Source: Tetrahymena elliotti 4EA (lineage: Eukaryota; Ciliophora; Oligohymenophorea; Hymenostomatida; Tetrahymenidae). Taken from it: a stretch of DNA of 64,000 nt. The stretch covers positions 286,728 to 350,727 of the forward strand of contig JH720332.1 in the NCBI GenBank assembly GCA_000231825.2. The letters run 5' to 3'. Each line of letters opens with the position of its first letter. The stretch's first letter is position 1. The notes below the pieces were generated by a model. It saw only the letters and a list, made by a program, of their open reading frames with translations. It was not told the origin of the DNA and made no database searches. The position numbers and the translations under genes were made by a program. Positions 24,514-38,281 of the stretch are shown in pieces.

Positions 24514-26620
24514 ATGCTATTGCCAACTCCTCCAATTATTCTTAAGTAATTCTATTATTATATCTTTATTTAAAATTATAAACACCTGATATTAGTTTAA
24601 AAGTAAATTAAATTTACCTCAGATCAATATTCAGCTTTAATTATTTATTTCTTATCAAATCTATTGATTTTTTTATTAGCAAAATAGAATCTTAAGTAAA
24701 TTCATTACATCTATTTGTTTTTAAATTTAATTTTATTTTGTTAAAATAGTCCATAAACCAAATGAAAATATTTAGTTTAAAGTAAATTAAAACAAAAGAA
24801 TAATACGATAAATCAGCTGAGAAATAATTCAAACTCAAGTTATTGAGAATCTAAGGAAATAATGCACTGACTTGGTTATCATCTATCTGAGTCAATCTTT
24901 AAAAATAAAATTTGAGAATATTTATTAAAATAAAAAATATTAACTTTAAATTAAGTGATATATGTTGAATAATATTGCTTTAAGCCAAGCTTTAGACCAA
25001 CTTATCAAATCCTTCAGAATCTAAATAATTTAAGCTTTAAAAATAATTTGAAGATGTTATTTAGGAGTTATAAAATGATACCTAAAGTCTAAATCAATAA
25101 TTGTCAGCTTACTTAAAAGAGACAACATTTAAGATGCCTTTTCATATATTCCTTCTCCCAAAGAATTTTATGAAATATTCAAAAATAATCCTCTTAAATC
25201 AAAACAATAGCTGAGAGCTTAAAACAGTTTATAAGCACCAAAAGTTTAAATTCTATTGTATCTAAAATAAATAATAAACATATTTGTAATTTAATTCTCA
25301 AGAAACAAAAATAATTACGATAGTTAAATATTAAGGGTTTCTAGTTATTAGATACATCTATTATTGCTGATCAAATCAGAGAGAGAATTTGACCCTTCCT
25401 AACCAATATGACAATTACTATTTTCACAAATTAATTCTGCTCAAATAATTTAAAACTTTAAAAATAATACCTTAAACCTAAATACAGATAATTAATTTAA
25501 TTCAATTTCAACATTCCTTCTGATAAATATTTGACTCCTAAATCATTTAATCTATTTTCTCTATATAAAATCATTTAAATTAATTTTTTTTATTTAAGTA
25601 ATAATATCAAAGAGCAAATCTATTTAATATACTTTATATTTGATGGGATAATATTATCACCTTAATACCTCTAAATTAAAAAAATAAAACTATCACATTG
25701 CTTCAATTAAGATACTTGTGAAAAAATAAGTGTTCCTGTATTTTTTATCCCTGTGATATGAGAAATGATAATTTGAGACATTAAGGTAATAAAATATATT
25801 TATTTTTATCATAAATAAAAATAATTTATCCCTTCTGATAATATATTTTTTTAATCTCCAATATATAAAATAGAAAATTACGAAAGTTATAGAGAGAGAA
25901 CAGCTATATTTTGATGATTCTTTATAAATATACTGATTGATTGGCAACACTTTTCGTCTATTGCACATTTCCTAAAATAATAAAATTTATTTTAGCACAA
26001 ATTAAAACACATATGAATACTTGAATTCTAATGTTAAAGACTTGAGGGAAGGGAGTTTTAAAGTTTTTAGACTATCTAAATTTTGAACAGGATTTTATGA
26101 AAAGTTTAGAGATAAGTCTGTCAAACTTTAGGTTTTCTATAAGGATTAGAATAAAACATTTAAATTTGCTACTTTTGTATTGCTAAAATCCATTTAAAGT
26201 ATCTTTGTTGTCTTCATAAATAACTAAGATAAAGCGGATAAGCTTTAATCATATAAATTGTTCATTTAGCCATATAAGTGAAAGGTTTCAATGAATTCAA
26301 TAGCACTCAGCTATTTGACTAAATTAGTAAGCACTTCTGAATCTATTTTAGTATTTTTTAAACTGATATACAATGATTAAATTCTAACTTAATGTAAGTT
26401 ATTTTCACTAGTCCCTTAAATTGTTTTATCTTAATGATCCTTATAAAATTAATAATTTGATATATCCTAATTATCCAATTCGATGATAATCCTTGAAATT
26501 TAGTTATTTATCTAAGATTTAATGGAGCTTAAAAAGCTTTTATTGTTAATGCTCACTAATTACAATTCTCTTTTCGAATTTCTTGTAGATCCAAATGTAA
26601 AATTTTGATATCCATCTGTT
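24514..26620 (+). pseudogene. degenerate protein-coding locus with RRM-like remnants
   Basis: Several short coding-looking blocks occur, but they do not join. Examples are a charged segment at about 24800-24880, a block near 25120-25240 (DAFSYIPSPKEFYEIFKNNP) that needs a one-base shift from its upstream frame, and a block at 26030-26340. The last reads like an RNA recognition motif of poly(A)-binding type (NVKDLREGSFKVF; TFKFATFVLL; KADKLQSYKLFIQP, then VKGFNEFNSTQLFDQISKHF). It has an in-frame TGA at about 26093 and another TGA with a one-base shift near 26278. I read this as a decayed multi-exon gene, possibly a duplicated RRM protein. The parent gene is not in the window, and unresolved introns remain an alternative. 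Confidence 0.4.
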
Positions 26621-27236
26621 TATCTTAAGTTAGCATTATTTGTTTGCATTACTTTACTTCTTTTTTGAATAAATAATAAATAAGTGTAAATCCAAAGATA
26701 TTATAATAAAAATTATAACACTCGCCAAATTAAAAACACACTTAAAATAATATCCATTCAATTTATTGTTTAATTCTAACGATTATATTTGTATAATAAT
26801 ATTTACAATAATTATCTGTTAAAAAAAATATTTTAACAAAGAAAAAAATTAATAATTAATTTGTTTGAAAGATAAAACGATTATCACAAAATATTAACAT
26901 TTCAATTTGTATATAAATAATAAAAAAGGGTATTAAGATGTCTAATAATAATAACTGATTTGAGATTATATCTACACAAAGAGTCATTTGCTGAGTTTAT
27001 TGATAAAAACATAATAAGTGCATTAACCACTTTATTTATCATTAGAAAAAATTGTACATTTTTTAACAAAAAATAAGAGCAATATTATTTTTTCATGATT
27101 GAATCTTAAAAACACTACTTAAATTTAATACTTAATAAAATTTATTTACAATAAATAAAATACAAAAATTAAGTGATGAGTTTATTAATATAAAAAACCT
27201 TTAAAAAATGACAAAATTTATCTATTTTTTTTATAT
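26621..27236. other. AT-rich spacer
   Basis: Strongly AT-rich, with no frame of coding character on either strand. Confidence 0.5.
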
Positions 27237-30200
27237 TCACAAATTTTATGAGTTATTGAGAGAATTGTTATTGTAAAATAGCTTTAAATCACCTTATTAG
27301 ATAGAACTTTTTCTATTATTTTCAGCATTTATCATTTACGAATTATTCTCAAAGGTGATATCATTGAGTATTTTTTAACCATCTTCAAATTTAGCAGTTT
27401 CCTCGTTTTTCATTTATTTTTCTGTTTATTCTTAAAACTAATTAAATTCTTCATTTTACATTTACTTTATTGCTATCTCTGATGATTTTTTCATGCTTGG
27501 TTTCTTCAAAACTTTCACTTCTTTTTTATGTAAAAAGTTTTAGCAGTTTTAGTCTAGATGGTTATTGAGAATTTAAGTTTTATCGCTACTTGAATTATTA
27601 AATTGCTAGCTGAAAGTAGATTTTATTTATCTTTTAGTTGCTGAAGATTTCCTTGTATCATCTTCCTAGTATTGTATTTAATTCATACTCTGGATCTTGT
27701 TATCTCCAAATTAATTATCTTACTTCTTAGTGGTTTGTTCTTTTTATGATTTAGAATTCACATCCTAATTTATCCTGCTCTTTTAAATCTTTTCACTTTT
27801 ACTATTTTTTTATAAATTTATTAAATCTTCTTTGATATTTAAGATTGCGAATGAGGCTTTTTATATGTTTTAATCATTCATTTCTTAAGCTTCTTTTAGT
27901 ATTTGAGATGGTTCTATTTTTACATCAGGGCCTTCACTTTCTTAATTTTTTTAAAATTAATGCTAGGTAAATGAATAATTATTATCTTCTGTGAGTTCTT
28001 TATTATTAGCTTTTATAGGAATAGATATAGATTTTTTGGGATTTTCAATGATTTAATTATTTTGATTCTTATTAATATCTTCAATTTTTAATTAAAGGTA
28101 TTACGGTGTTTCCATAACAATATTTTAAGGAGAAGTACAAAAACTCTAAACTTTTAAATGATTACTTGCTAATTTGTGAAATTTATGAAAATTAGTTTGA
28201 TTTTCAGTGTCTTGATTTTAGGATTCATTTTGTAAAATTTCTAGTTGCATAGTTTCTTTGAGCTCTTTATCTAAAGATTAAGGACGGAAGGTGCATTCAA
28301 ACTCTTTTTTCTTATTAGGATTTGGTGATAAGATCTTCACCGCTTCTAAATTTTACTATCTTTCAGTAAGACTTTATTCATTAGGTTCAGTCAAAGAAGG
28401 TTCAATTTATTCAATAATAGGATTGCTTTAATGAATAGTTAGAGTTGCCTTTTTTTATGGTGAGTTGACTTTTAGACATCTGTTATACTATCTCAGAAGA
28501 AGAGATCCTGACATACCAACCATAGCAGTTTTTTAGTTAGATGCAGAAGGTAAATTTTGTGATTCACCAATTTTATTAAGCTTCTAATCTTCAAAAGCAA
28601 GCTTGAAATCTGCATGGTCATCATGTATTTACTGAGAAGACGAAAAATAATACCTAGGATTAGATACTTCACTGATATAGTTAATTGATTTATCTGTAAA
28701 ACTAGAAGATTTTGTGTTATCTTGATTTGCTACTTGCTGTTTTTATTCCTTGGCAACCTAATTTAAATCAGAAGAACCTGATAATTTCTTTTATTTTTAT
28801 TCAACTTAAGCTTCTGCATTTTACTTTTATTTTAAATTTTTTGGTTGACTCTGCTGTTAGTTTTCTTGAGATGAAATTATTTCATTTTGGTTAGACTTGG
28901 TTGGCTTAGATATTTATTCATTAGTTTCATTTGGAGATATTTTTTTAGGTTCAATTTCTTTCGAGAAGCTCCTCAAGCGATTACTATCATTGGATGGAAA
29001 ATTGTTTTGATTGTGTACAGATTTTGAGTTGGATCTTGGTCTTTGAGTAACCTCCTGTTTTTATTATTTATATTGTTCAACAGGGACTGAATTTTATTAT
29101 GATTTCAAATTAAAATCAGCAGTTATAGGAACTTAGTGTAGCTCAATAAATTTTACATATTACTCAGATCCTTCTAATTCATCATTCTATGATTAGTATC
29201 TATTATTTGGAGGTTTTTGAGCTGAACTTTCATTAGAAAATTTTGACTTTTAAAGTTTTGGATGATGTTAAGGTAATTAATTGCTGACTGGTGAATCAAA
29301 AGAGTAATTTGATTGTTAGCTATTACTTCTAAATTATTTGTTAGGGCTATTTTCTGAAGGTTGAATTTTCTCATTTTATGATACTTTTCTAGAGCTTTAA
29401 GAGGATTGATTTCTGAATGTTGATTTGGATCTGACTTTTTGTTCAGTCTTGAATATAATATTGGTTTCATTATTGATATTAGTTTTATCTATTTCAATTT
29501 CACTATTTGCATTAGTGTTACTTTCGCTTTATTTTGAAAAGCTTTTTTAAGTACTTTAGTCGTTAGACGTTCTTTGCTTATTATGATTCTAAAATATTTT
29601 GTACAATTTCTTAGGAGATTAGAAATCATTTTCAGATTAACTATTTGAAAAGCTGCTATTATTAATTTGATTTTAAGAAGAAATTCTAGTAGCATTCGAA
29701 GACCCAAGGTAGTATTTTTAATTTGAAGATTAATTTTTTTACTTTGTAGCAGAACTATTCTAGTCTATTCTATTGCTAGAAGAGCTATTTACATTTTACT
29801 AATTAACATGGTTCTAGATTTAGTTTTAGTTCAAATTATTATTCTAATTCCCTTCATTTTCTAAATTTGAGTTCAATTTTTTTTATTAAGAAAACAAATC
29901 ATATTTTAACTTTTGTTCCTATTTTGCTTGTTGCTGCAGTTTTATGTTTTTTTGTTAATTTAACAAATTTAACTAATCAAAATACTTTTGCCCAGTATTA
30001 TCAAATGAATTTTCTTTCTTGCGAAGAGGCAATAATTCTTCATTTTCTTCATTCCGAACCTTTTAAGCTGAAAAAATTCTTTTGTCTGAAAGTTTAAATT
30101 AAGATTAATAATTATTTTTTTATTCTGAAGATATTTCTCTTTTTTTCTAAGTCACTTAAATATGCTAATCAGGATTCATTTTTAAATTTGTTGTATTTTG

Positions 30201-31676
30201 AACTTGATTAGAGGATAAGTTATTTTTTTTCTCTAGATCTTACAAACACTTTACAAAAAAATCCTAAAATAATTGCTTAAACTCTCTAAAATTCAAAAAC
30301 CCTGGCTTCTCAGTTTGTTTCTGTACTAGTTCTAGCAAGAACATAGAGTAATTACTTTTTAAATAATTTTCAAAATCTTTGTAACTATGTATAGGAGAAC
30401 CATTGTAGCTCTCAAAAAACTACATAATTTCATCTTTTGAGAGTTTATTGTTTAAGTTTTTATCAATTTGATTGAATTTACAACTTATGTAATTCATCAA
30501 TCTATCCTTCAGAAATTTTTAATTTTATTAGTCAAGTTATTTATTTAAATTATTAGCTATTCCTATTGATGATGCAGTTTGATTTACATTATTGGATGAG
30601 CATTAAGTATTTTGCTAAATGTTTTTTGTTTATTAGCTTGATTTTAGCTTGAGAAGTATTTTCCTTTTATAATTTTAGCTATTTATAGACTACTTTTAAT
30701 TTGAAAAATTCTACTAAAAAAATGTATTCTGTGACGAAGAATCAGATGCTTCTGTTTAATTAACCATCCCACTGATTTATTTAGAAGCAGATTAATGAAT
30801 ATGATTTACATTTGATTCGGTTATAGATTTTGATTTAATTTTGTAAACTTAACTATTTTCCGTATTTACTTTTCCTAATATTTCCTCATACGATTTATCA
30901 ATGTATTTCTTAGCCACATACCCATTACTTATATTATTTGTATTTTAGTTATGAATGCTACTGTTGTTATTTTAAAATGGAGAGGCCTACCCTCTAGGAG
31001 ATTGTTGAGTTTTTATCCCCTACCTATGCCCTACAACATGCTAAGGATAATAATGCTGATCAATGGAATAGCCAAGTTAATAAGGTCTGACAGAAGAGTT
31101 AATATTAGCAGAGTTATTTTAATTCTAAATATTTTAATTTGTATGATTAATATTATTATTATTTTGAGATATTATAGGTAACTTTAATTGTATGTTTGGA
31201 AATATTTTATAAACGCATTTGCCATTCATACTAGAGTTTTATTGGTACTTTTTTTCTACTGATTAGCTCACTTAATTTTGATTGTTATTGAAATGTCCCA
31301 CTGCTTTTACACTCCATTAATTATTATTAACAATCCTGATCTACTCTCTACTATTTTAATTGTATGAATTAGCACTTTCTGCTCTAATTTCTCTCTTTCT
31401 ACTTGGATATTATTCCTTTTACTTTATTTTTTAATCATTGCCACCTTCAGATACATCTGAATTAAGGAAATCTTAAATTCCTTTGTTATTATCTAAATCT
31501 TAAATGACATAATCAACAAAAGAGGAGTTTGCAATTTTATTCTTTTTACCTCTCTCAGGAGTTGTTTTCTACTTATAAAAGCTTTCTTTAATATCAACTA
31601 TTTACTTTTAATCTTAACCATCATTAGCTCGAAAAGATGTGTTGCTGTTAGTTTCAGAATTAGATCTTTTTATCAT
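27237..31676 (-). CDS. large Q/N/S-rich EF-hand protein with an ECTF-x-P motif
   Basis: A single frame of 1480 codons (ATG 31676 to TGA 27239-27237) without an intron; with TGA as the only stop this is far beyond chance. Most of it is low-complexity Q, N, S and K. Near residues 400-460 is a helical domain with an EF-hand loop DKNLNNKLSKDE (Ca ligands at 1, 3, 5 and 12) followed by a worn second half (PGFLNFREFKQLF). Towards the C-terminus is FECTFRPQSLDKEL, the same CTF-x-P pattern as in the 828-8202 gene. I infer a calcium-responsive structural or ciliary scaffold; no named family is recognised. An MSE-coding ATG followed by a donor at about 32443-32452 could be an extra first exon. Confidence 0.75.
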
Positions 31677-34129
31677 CAATACTAATGTAAAAAGATGTTA
31701 CTTTATTATATTTTAAAGATACTCTGCTTAAGCTCACTTATGCTATATTTTGGTCTTTATAACCCTACGTTTAAGTGTACTAATTTTGAAATATTCTTGG
31801 AACTAATATATATTTTGTATTCTCAAAGTTTATCTATCTCTTAGTATATTTGCTATTTAATTAATGAGTATATAAGACGATATTTTAATTAATTAATATT
31901 ATTAGCATCAAAGTGATGCAACTCAATACAAATTGAAATAATAATAATCAAAAATATTATTAATATCAACATCATCAGCCATAATCGCTTCAGAAAAAGA
32001 GCAAATACTGACATTTATTTTTTGTAATCAATATTAATTTGAAGTTACCTAATAACTATGATGAATAAATAAATACCTTTTCTATTAAATAACCAAAATC
32101 ACTCTCTCAGATAAAGTAATAAATCATTACACTTCAAAGAATAAATAAGATATAACCATACAATGACCTAATCAAAATTTTTAAAATACTCACAAATAAA
32201 ATTAGAACCACTAAACCTAATCTCAAGTTAATTATTTTTTCTCTCTTAAAGAATAACTCTTTATATCATTAAGTAACAAATATTTAAATTTACAATTACA
32301 AAAAAAGTTATTTATCTATAACTTTCAGAATCATGATTACAATCAATCAGACTGAATATTTTCATTTAAATTTTCAAAAAAATTCAAAATATTTTTTACA
32401 TAATCAGATTAGTTCAAATACACAAAAATAAATCAAAAAGATTTACCTCACTCATCTCCTTTTCAAATTTTTATAGTAAAAAATAATCTACAAAACTAAT
32501 AAAAATAAACTTTTATATCTAATTTTAATCTGGATTAAGATTATAATCAAATCCTTTTAGTATCAAGATTTTTAGTTTTATTAGATACACATTGTTAAAG
32601 AGTAAAGATTTTGCGAGTATTAAAAAGTCAAAAATGTAATTTATTTTTAAAATATTTTTTTTTGAAACTCAAAAGATATTCAATTTAAATTATAATGAAT
32701 ATTTTTAAAAATATTATAGCTATTGCCATACCAATTAGCTTGAGTTTCTACTAAATTTGATTATTTTTCTTATTTAATCACACTTATGCAAATATTAACT
32801 AAATTTATTTTTGAAATATATTTATACCTAAATAGTAAGTAATTATGAATATTATTTAACAATTATGATATTGTGAAAATTTACAGCTAAATAAATATGA
32901 TTTATTTTTTGTAAGATTCTTGATTCCTATTTGATCCACAACAATTAAAGTATAGCCAATATCCTAACTACTACCTTAAAAAAAATATATAATAGATTTA
33001 TAAAGAGGAAATAATTTTCTTATAAAATTGGATTATCTTTTTTATCTAATCGCCCTTCTCTTATCTTTTTAAATTTTAAGCAAATTCTAATATGCATTAT
33101 TTATCAAATATGAAAAAATTATGAATTATTTGAAAGTAGAGAGATTTTATAAGCTGTAGAACTAAAATAACAAGATCTTATTCTTTTGATAAAATAAATA
33201 TTTTTAATATTAATATCTTAAATTATGGACATAAATTTTTTTTTCTAAAATCTGATTATCTTTCATAGTTTGTAACCCATGCTTCTCATTCTTTAATTAA
33301 TATTAATTAAATTTAAAATTTATTATATGATTTTACATATTAATGTTACTTAAATAATGGATTGATTATTACTTAATAAAAATTATGATAAAAATTGATA
33401 TCTCTTTTATTTTCTATGAATGATATAAAGACTTTTGTTAGTTTTTCTTGATCAATTATAATAAAAAATTTATTTATAAAAATTAATTTCGATTTCTAAG
33501 GTAAATCTAAATATTACTTCTATATTTAAGCTGAATTGTTTTATAAAAATCTTTAGAATAATTATGTCATATGTTATTTTTCAAGTATGGAATTGACAAG
33601 AGAATATCTATAAATCAATTTTAGAAAGATTATTCAAGCCTCAATGGAAATTATTTATTTTTAAATGAGCATACATCTTTTAGATAATTAAAAAACATTA
33701 TCTTAAACAGCATAAAATTAAGTTAAATTTATTTCAAATAATGTAAAGATACACATGAAAATAAGTGAAAATCTTTAATTTTTAGAGCTATTTGATTATA
33801 TTATAGATAGAGTTTCTTTCGTAGGTAAGAATTTTTTGTTTAATTATTCGAACCAGAATATTAGATTCGTAAGCAGAAAATTATCTTTATGAGTCTGCTC
33901 ATATTATTAACAATTTTTGAATTTATACTGATTGAAAATCTATTATTTCTTTATCAAAATATTAATTTGATTTTTCAAATGATATATAATAAACATTTAT
34001 CACCTGATATAAGATACATCAATCATTAATTCATTCGTTTGATTCTTTATGTGCGTTACAATGATTAAATGAAATATTATAAAAGATAACATTTAAAAAA
34101 AATCAAAATAGTAAAAAACTGTATTTTTT
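31677..34129. other. long divergent AT-rich region
   Basis: About 2.4 kb between divergent genes. It may hold the 5' leader and a first exon of the minus-strand gene (ATG at about 32452, then GTAAAT). From 32600 to 34100 it is almost pure A/T with no coding signal. Confidence 0.45.
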
Positions 34130-35370
34130 ATGTCATTTAATCAAAATAATATTAGTATAACTACTCCGAATTAAGGTCCTAAAGCTTCGATCTTAAAGCC
34201 GTCTAATTAAGCATAAAAAAAGAGAGGTGCTCTCTAAAATGCAGAAGACTATAGTTTGATTATAGCTAGTAAGATTATCCTTTCACATATTAAACATAAA
34301 TAAGATATTTGTTTGATTTTATCTGAACAAGATCAGTATGATACTAATTATTTTTTGAAATGAATTCATAAAAATAGCAACTGGATTAGAAAGGTTTGAG
34401 ATTGAAAAACTTAAAGGAGTTTTTTCAAAATTTGACTTGCAAGAAAAAGGTTTTATCATGAAATATGAACTAGATGATGTTTATAAATGTAAATTCTTAA
34501 ATTATAACTTCATTAATAGTTTAATAAATTAATGTCTAATATTACTATTTCTAATAATATTATATAGTTATGGAATTTATGCCTGCTAATGATATAAAAA
34601 GATATGTAAATGATGAATTAGCAGAAAGAGATAGGTAATAGCATACAGTGGAGTTCATGGTTTGTTGTGAAATATACAGTAAAATAAAAAAGAGACTTGC
34701 TAATGAAGAAGAGGAAGCATAAAATATTGAATATAGTAAGTTAATTTACAATTAATTATAAATCTTATCTATTCGTTTTAATAATTATCGAATCTATGCT
34801 ACAATAAATTCTACTCATTGAAATATAGCTATTTAAAAAGTTTTTACAAATTTTAGCTCAAAAAAATAGCAAAATTCAAATCTTAACAAAAATTTTAATT
34901 AAAAATGTAGAACTAGCTATTAGCCAATTAATCTATTTAACTTCTATTAAAATTTTTGATATGAATCATAAACAATTTAAATTCATTCAAATCAATCTAT
35001 TAATTAATTATTCAAGGTATAAATTCAAGCTAATTTTAAAACTTAAATTTTTAGTAGTATTAATAAGATTTCTATTTATCAACTAAAACTAATTCATAAT
35101 TTAAAACAATTTAACTAATAAATAGTTGATGCTTTTGTAGCTTTAGGAGGTAATTTTGATAGGACAGGAGTAATTAGTAAAGAAGTTATCATAAATACTA
35201 TTAAAAATGAATTTGGTCTTCTTTTTGACATAGAAAAGCTATTTGATTCTGCTCATATAACCACCGAATAATTAACTTTCTAAGATTTTTGCATGATGTT
35301 TGAAAGTTCAGAAGACTCAAAAAGTTTAATCTCTGTAATTATTTCACTTTATAAAAGAAAGAGTTATTGA
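34130..35370 (+). CDS. EF-hand calcium-binding protein, four exons
   Basis: Exons 34130-34268, 34378-34488, 34568-34735 and 35126-35370 join in phase (663 bases, 220 residues). It begins MSFNQNNISITTPNQG with a short basic tail. The body shows helix-loop-helix pairs: GVFSKFDLQEKGFIMKYELD (a non-canonical loop), then DAFVALGGNFDRTGVISKEV, where N-x-D-x-T-x-V-x-x-x-E resembles a functional loop, and a third half-site near LFDSAHITTEQLTFQDF. The middle section (AERDRQQHTVEFMVCCEIY) is reminiscent of EF-hand proteins of axonemal complexes, but I cannot assign one. Expected role is a calcium sensor or light-chain-like subunit. Confidence 0.75.
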
Positions 35371-36270
35371 GACATTTAAAAATTTTTTTAAATCAAACTA
35401 ATTATATTTATAAAATTGATTTATTATTTTTTAATTTAAAAGGCTATCTCTAATTAATAATTCAGATAAACATAATTAACTGGAGGATTTGAGGTTAAAT
35501 ACAAGGATTTTGAAACTTGGAACTCATAATTTTGATTTTATTATTTGTGTTTTTGGATAGCAAAAGCTATCATATATAAATTTTAGTGTACTTAAATATA
35601 TATTCCATAATAGAGTATCATTTGGGATAATTATGCATTATCATTTCACCAAATTAATCTTCTTAAATTATTTATAATAAATTAAAATTTAAACAAAAAA
35701 GAAAATATTTTAATGCTTCTTTAATTAATAGCAGTAAAATCAACTTTATTTTGAATATTCATTGAATTAAATTTAATTATTTGATCAAATTTATTTCAAA
35801 GAAATTTTATTTGCAGACAAAATTTTAGACAAAATAAACGTAATTTCAGATTAATTCAAACAATCTAATTGGCTTTTAATAAATTTAAAGAAAAAATATT
35901 ATTTTAGAATCCATCCATTTAATTGATTTAATTGGATAAACAAGTTTTTAGTTTTTTAATTTTTGTAAAAATTTTCCAACAAAAACAATTTTTTCTTTTC
36001 AATACCAAATAAAGATATTCATAAACAAAGTAAAGAAATAAAATTTTATTATTTATTGATTCTAATTTATTTATTGTATTTTTACAATATCTGATAATTG
36101 ATCTGAATTCATTCATATAATAATAAATTTAAATAATTTGGATATGTTTAATTAGGAATATATTTTTGATAGGAATAATATTTGATCAAAAAATAAATAC
36201 TTATTTATCTTGAATCATAAAAGATTATTTTAATTAGATTTTTTAAAAACTATAAACTTATCAAAGCAAA
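35371..36270. other. AT-rich spacer
   Basis: No convincing gene. The short minus-strand frame at 35928-36116 has a composition expected of random AT-rich DNA. Confidence 0.5.
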
Positions 36271-37815
36271 ATGCAAATCTAAAAGTAAAAAGGTACTAAT
36301 ACTTCTCTGGTAAAAATATTTGGAGAAGAATTTTTATTGGAAAAAACAGAATATTTTTCTAATTCAAGATTTCATCCTTTTGGATATACTTTTGAACAGG
36401 AAATATAAGCGTTAGATTAAAGCATAGCTTGCTGTAATAAAAAGAAACTTATTAATCTATCAATAATAGGTGGAGGTGTAAATGATTCTAAAATTTAGTA
36501 GATAGCTGAGTATATTATGAAATGCAATTAATTAAAAATTTTAATGATAGATTTAAGTTGGAATGAAGCAGTTTATCAGCTTAATTCCAATCAATTAGCT
36601 TCTTTAATCTAAAATCTTAGCGAAAGTCTAACAACTATTATTTTTAATTTTACAAACAACTCATTAGATGGGTTTTTTTCTGAAACTTTAATCTAATCTA
36701 TTAGTCTATGCTATTCATTACAGAATTTAGACATCTCATTTAGAGGGAATAATCTAAAGGAAGGGATTTCAAATGGATTTAAAAATATTTCAAATCTGAA
36801 AAAATTGAAAATTCTAAATTTGGATTTATCTTTTAATACTTCTATATAAAGTGCCTTTATTCCAATTTTTGAGTAAATAGTTCAACTTGAGTCTTTAAAG
36901 GAATTCAGTTTGAATATGAGAAAGACATATTTAAAACTGCATTAAGTTTAATTCTTCTTTGAAAACATTCATAAATTTTCCAATCTTCAAAAATTTAATC
37001 TTAACTTACAAGAAAATGAACTCTGCTAGAAAATTTATGAGGTAATAGTTTCAAATATTAAAGCCTTAAATAATCTTATTGAGCTTAATTTATACTTAGG
37101 ATGGACTTCTGCAAACAGCTAAATTTTTAGTATACTATTCTAAAGTTTATTGTAATTGAAGTCATTAAGAATGCTTAATTTAGAGTATTTATGGAATACA
37201 CTTGAAAATATGTAATTAAATTAAGACTTTAATTTATCATATTTAAAAATTGAAAAAATAAATCTCAATTTAAGAAGTAGTAAGATAAATTCATAATGTG
37301 TTATGTAAATCTTAGATGCAATTCACAAAATCCCATCTATAAAAGAAATTTCTTTAGATTTACAAGCTAACCCATTATTAGGTGGAGAAACACAATTGAT
37401 AGGATAAAGTATATCAAAAATGAAGCTACTCGCATTAACTTTGAATATTGATGAATCTAACTTAAATAATAAGGATGTTGTAGATTTATTAACTTAAATG
37501 TCTTCAAATCAATATATTACTCGCCTACATTTAGATTTAAGAGAGAATAAATTTGATGATAATTGCCTAGAAAGTATTGGGAGCTCATTAGCCAATTTTA
37601 AAAAATTAAAAATTTTGTAATTAAAATTAGATAAAATTAAAGAATCATATTAATTTGAAAGTCTTAAGGAGATGTTTTACAATTTGTTTAAATCAAAAAC
37701 AATTAATTAACTTTTTTATTACTAATTTCCAATTTATTAGAAAAAATAATTGACTCAATCTTGTTCTAAAATACTCTTAAAAGCACCTCGATTAGCAATA
37801 TTAGTTGTTGAGTGA
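36271..37815 (+). CDS. leucine-rich repeat protein, cluster member 1
   Basis: Intronless, 514 residues, MQIQKQKGTNTS to TGA 37813-37815. From about residue 65 it is built of repeats of roughly 25-28 residues with the pattern L-x-x-L-x-L-x-L (LKILMIDLSWNEA; LQNLDISFRGNNL; LKILNLDLSF; LQKFNLNLQENEL; ITRLHLDLRENKF), as in ribonuclease-inhibitor-like LRRs. These form a horseshoe used for protein binding. No signal peptide, membrane helix, kinase or F-box is seen. It is the most divergent of four genes in tandem on the same strand. Function unknown. Confidence 0.85.
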
Positions 37816-38281
37816 TTTAAGCATTATTATATTATTATTTTCTAAGAGAGAGTTGATCACAAAAAAACTCAATTACATCATTCAAGAAATGATTTCTCAT
37901 TAAAAAAATATGAAATTGTAAAAATCTATAAAATATATTATTGTTAAATATTTTAGGATAAATTATTATTTATTTTTTTGTTTGTTTGTTTTTTTATTTA
38001 GCTTCTTACATAATTTTTAGTCAGAGATTTATACCAATGATAAGAAATAGATAATCTAATTAGATTAGATGCACTTTTATTCCTGCTAAGAAAAATTTCA
38101 TTTGTTTTCCTCTATTTCATGTTAAAGGTGACAAAAAATTTTTTGTGTAATAAATTAAAGGCAACAATACTTTTTAGTAAATTGCTTATTGCGCAATATA
38201 AATAATTTACTTTGGAATAAAATTCTAATAATTGTAATAATCATCATAAAAATAAAAAATAAACTATATCTTAAAAAAGCT
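37816..38281. other. AT-rich spacer between LRR genes
   Basis: No coding signal. Confidence 0.5.

Noticed and set aside
25693..25968. Minus-strand 91-residue frame
   Set aside because: Y/F/I/K-rich composition expected of AT-rich DNA. No motif, splice sites or homology pattern.
29174..31181. Several standard-code frames on both strands
   Set aside because: All lie within the single 27237-31676 minus-strand gene and are out of frame with it. Under the ciliate code only one frame stays open for 1480 codons.
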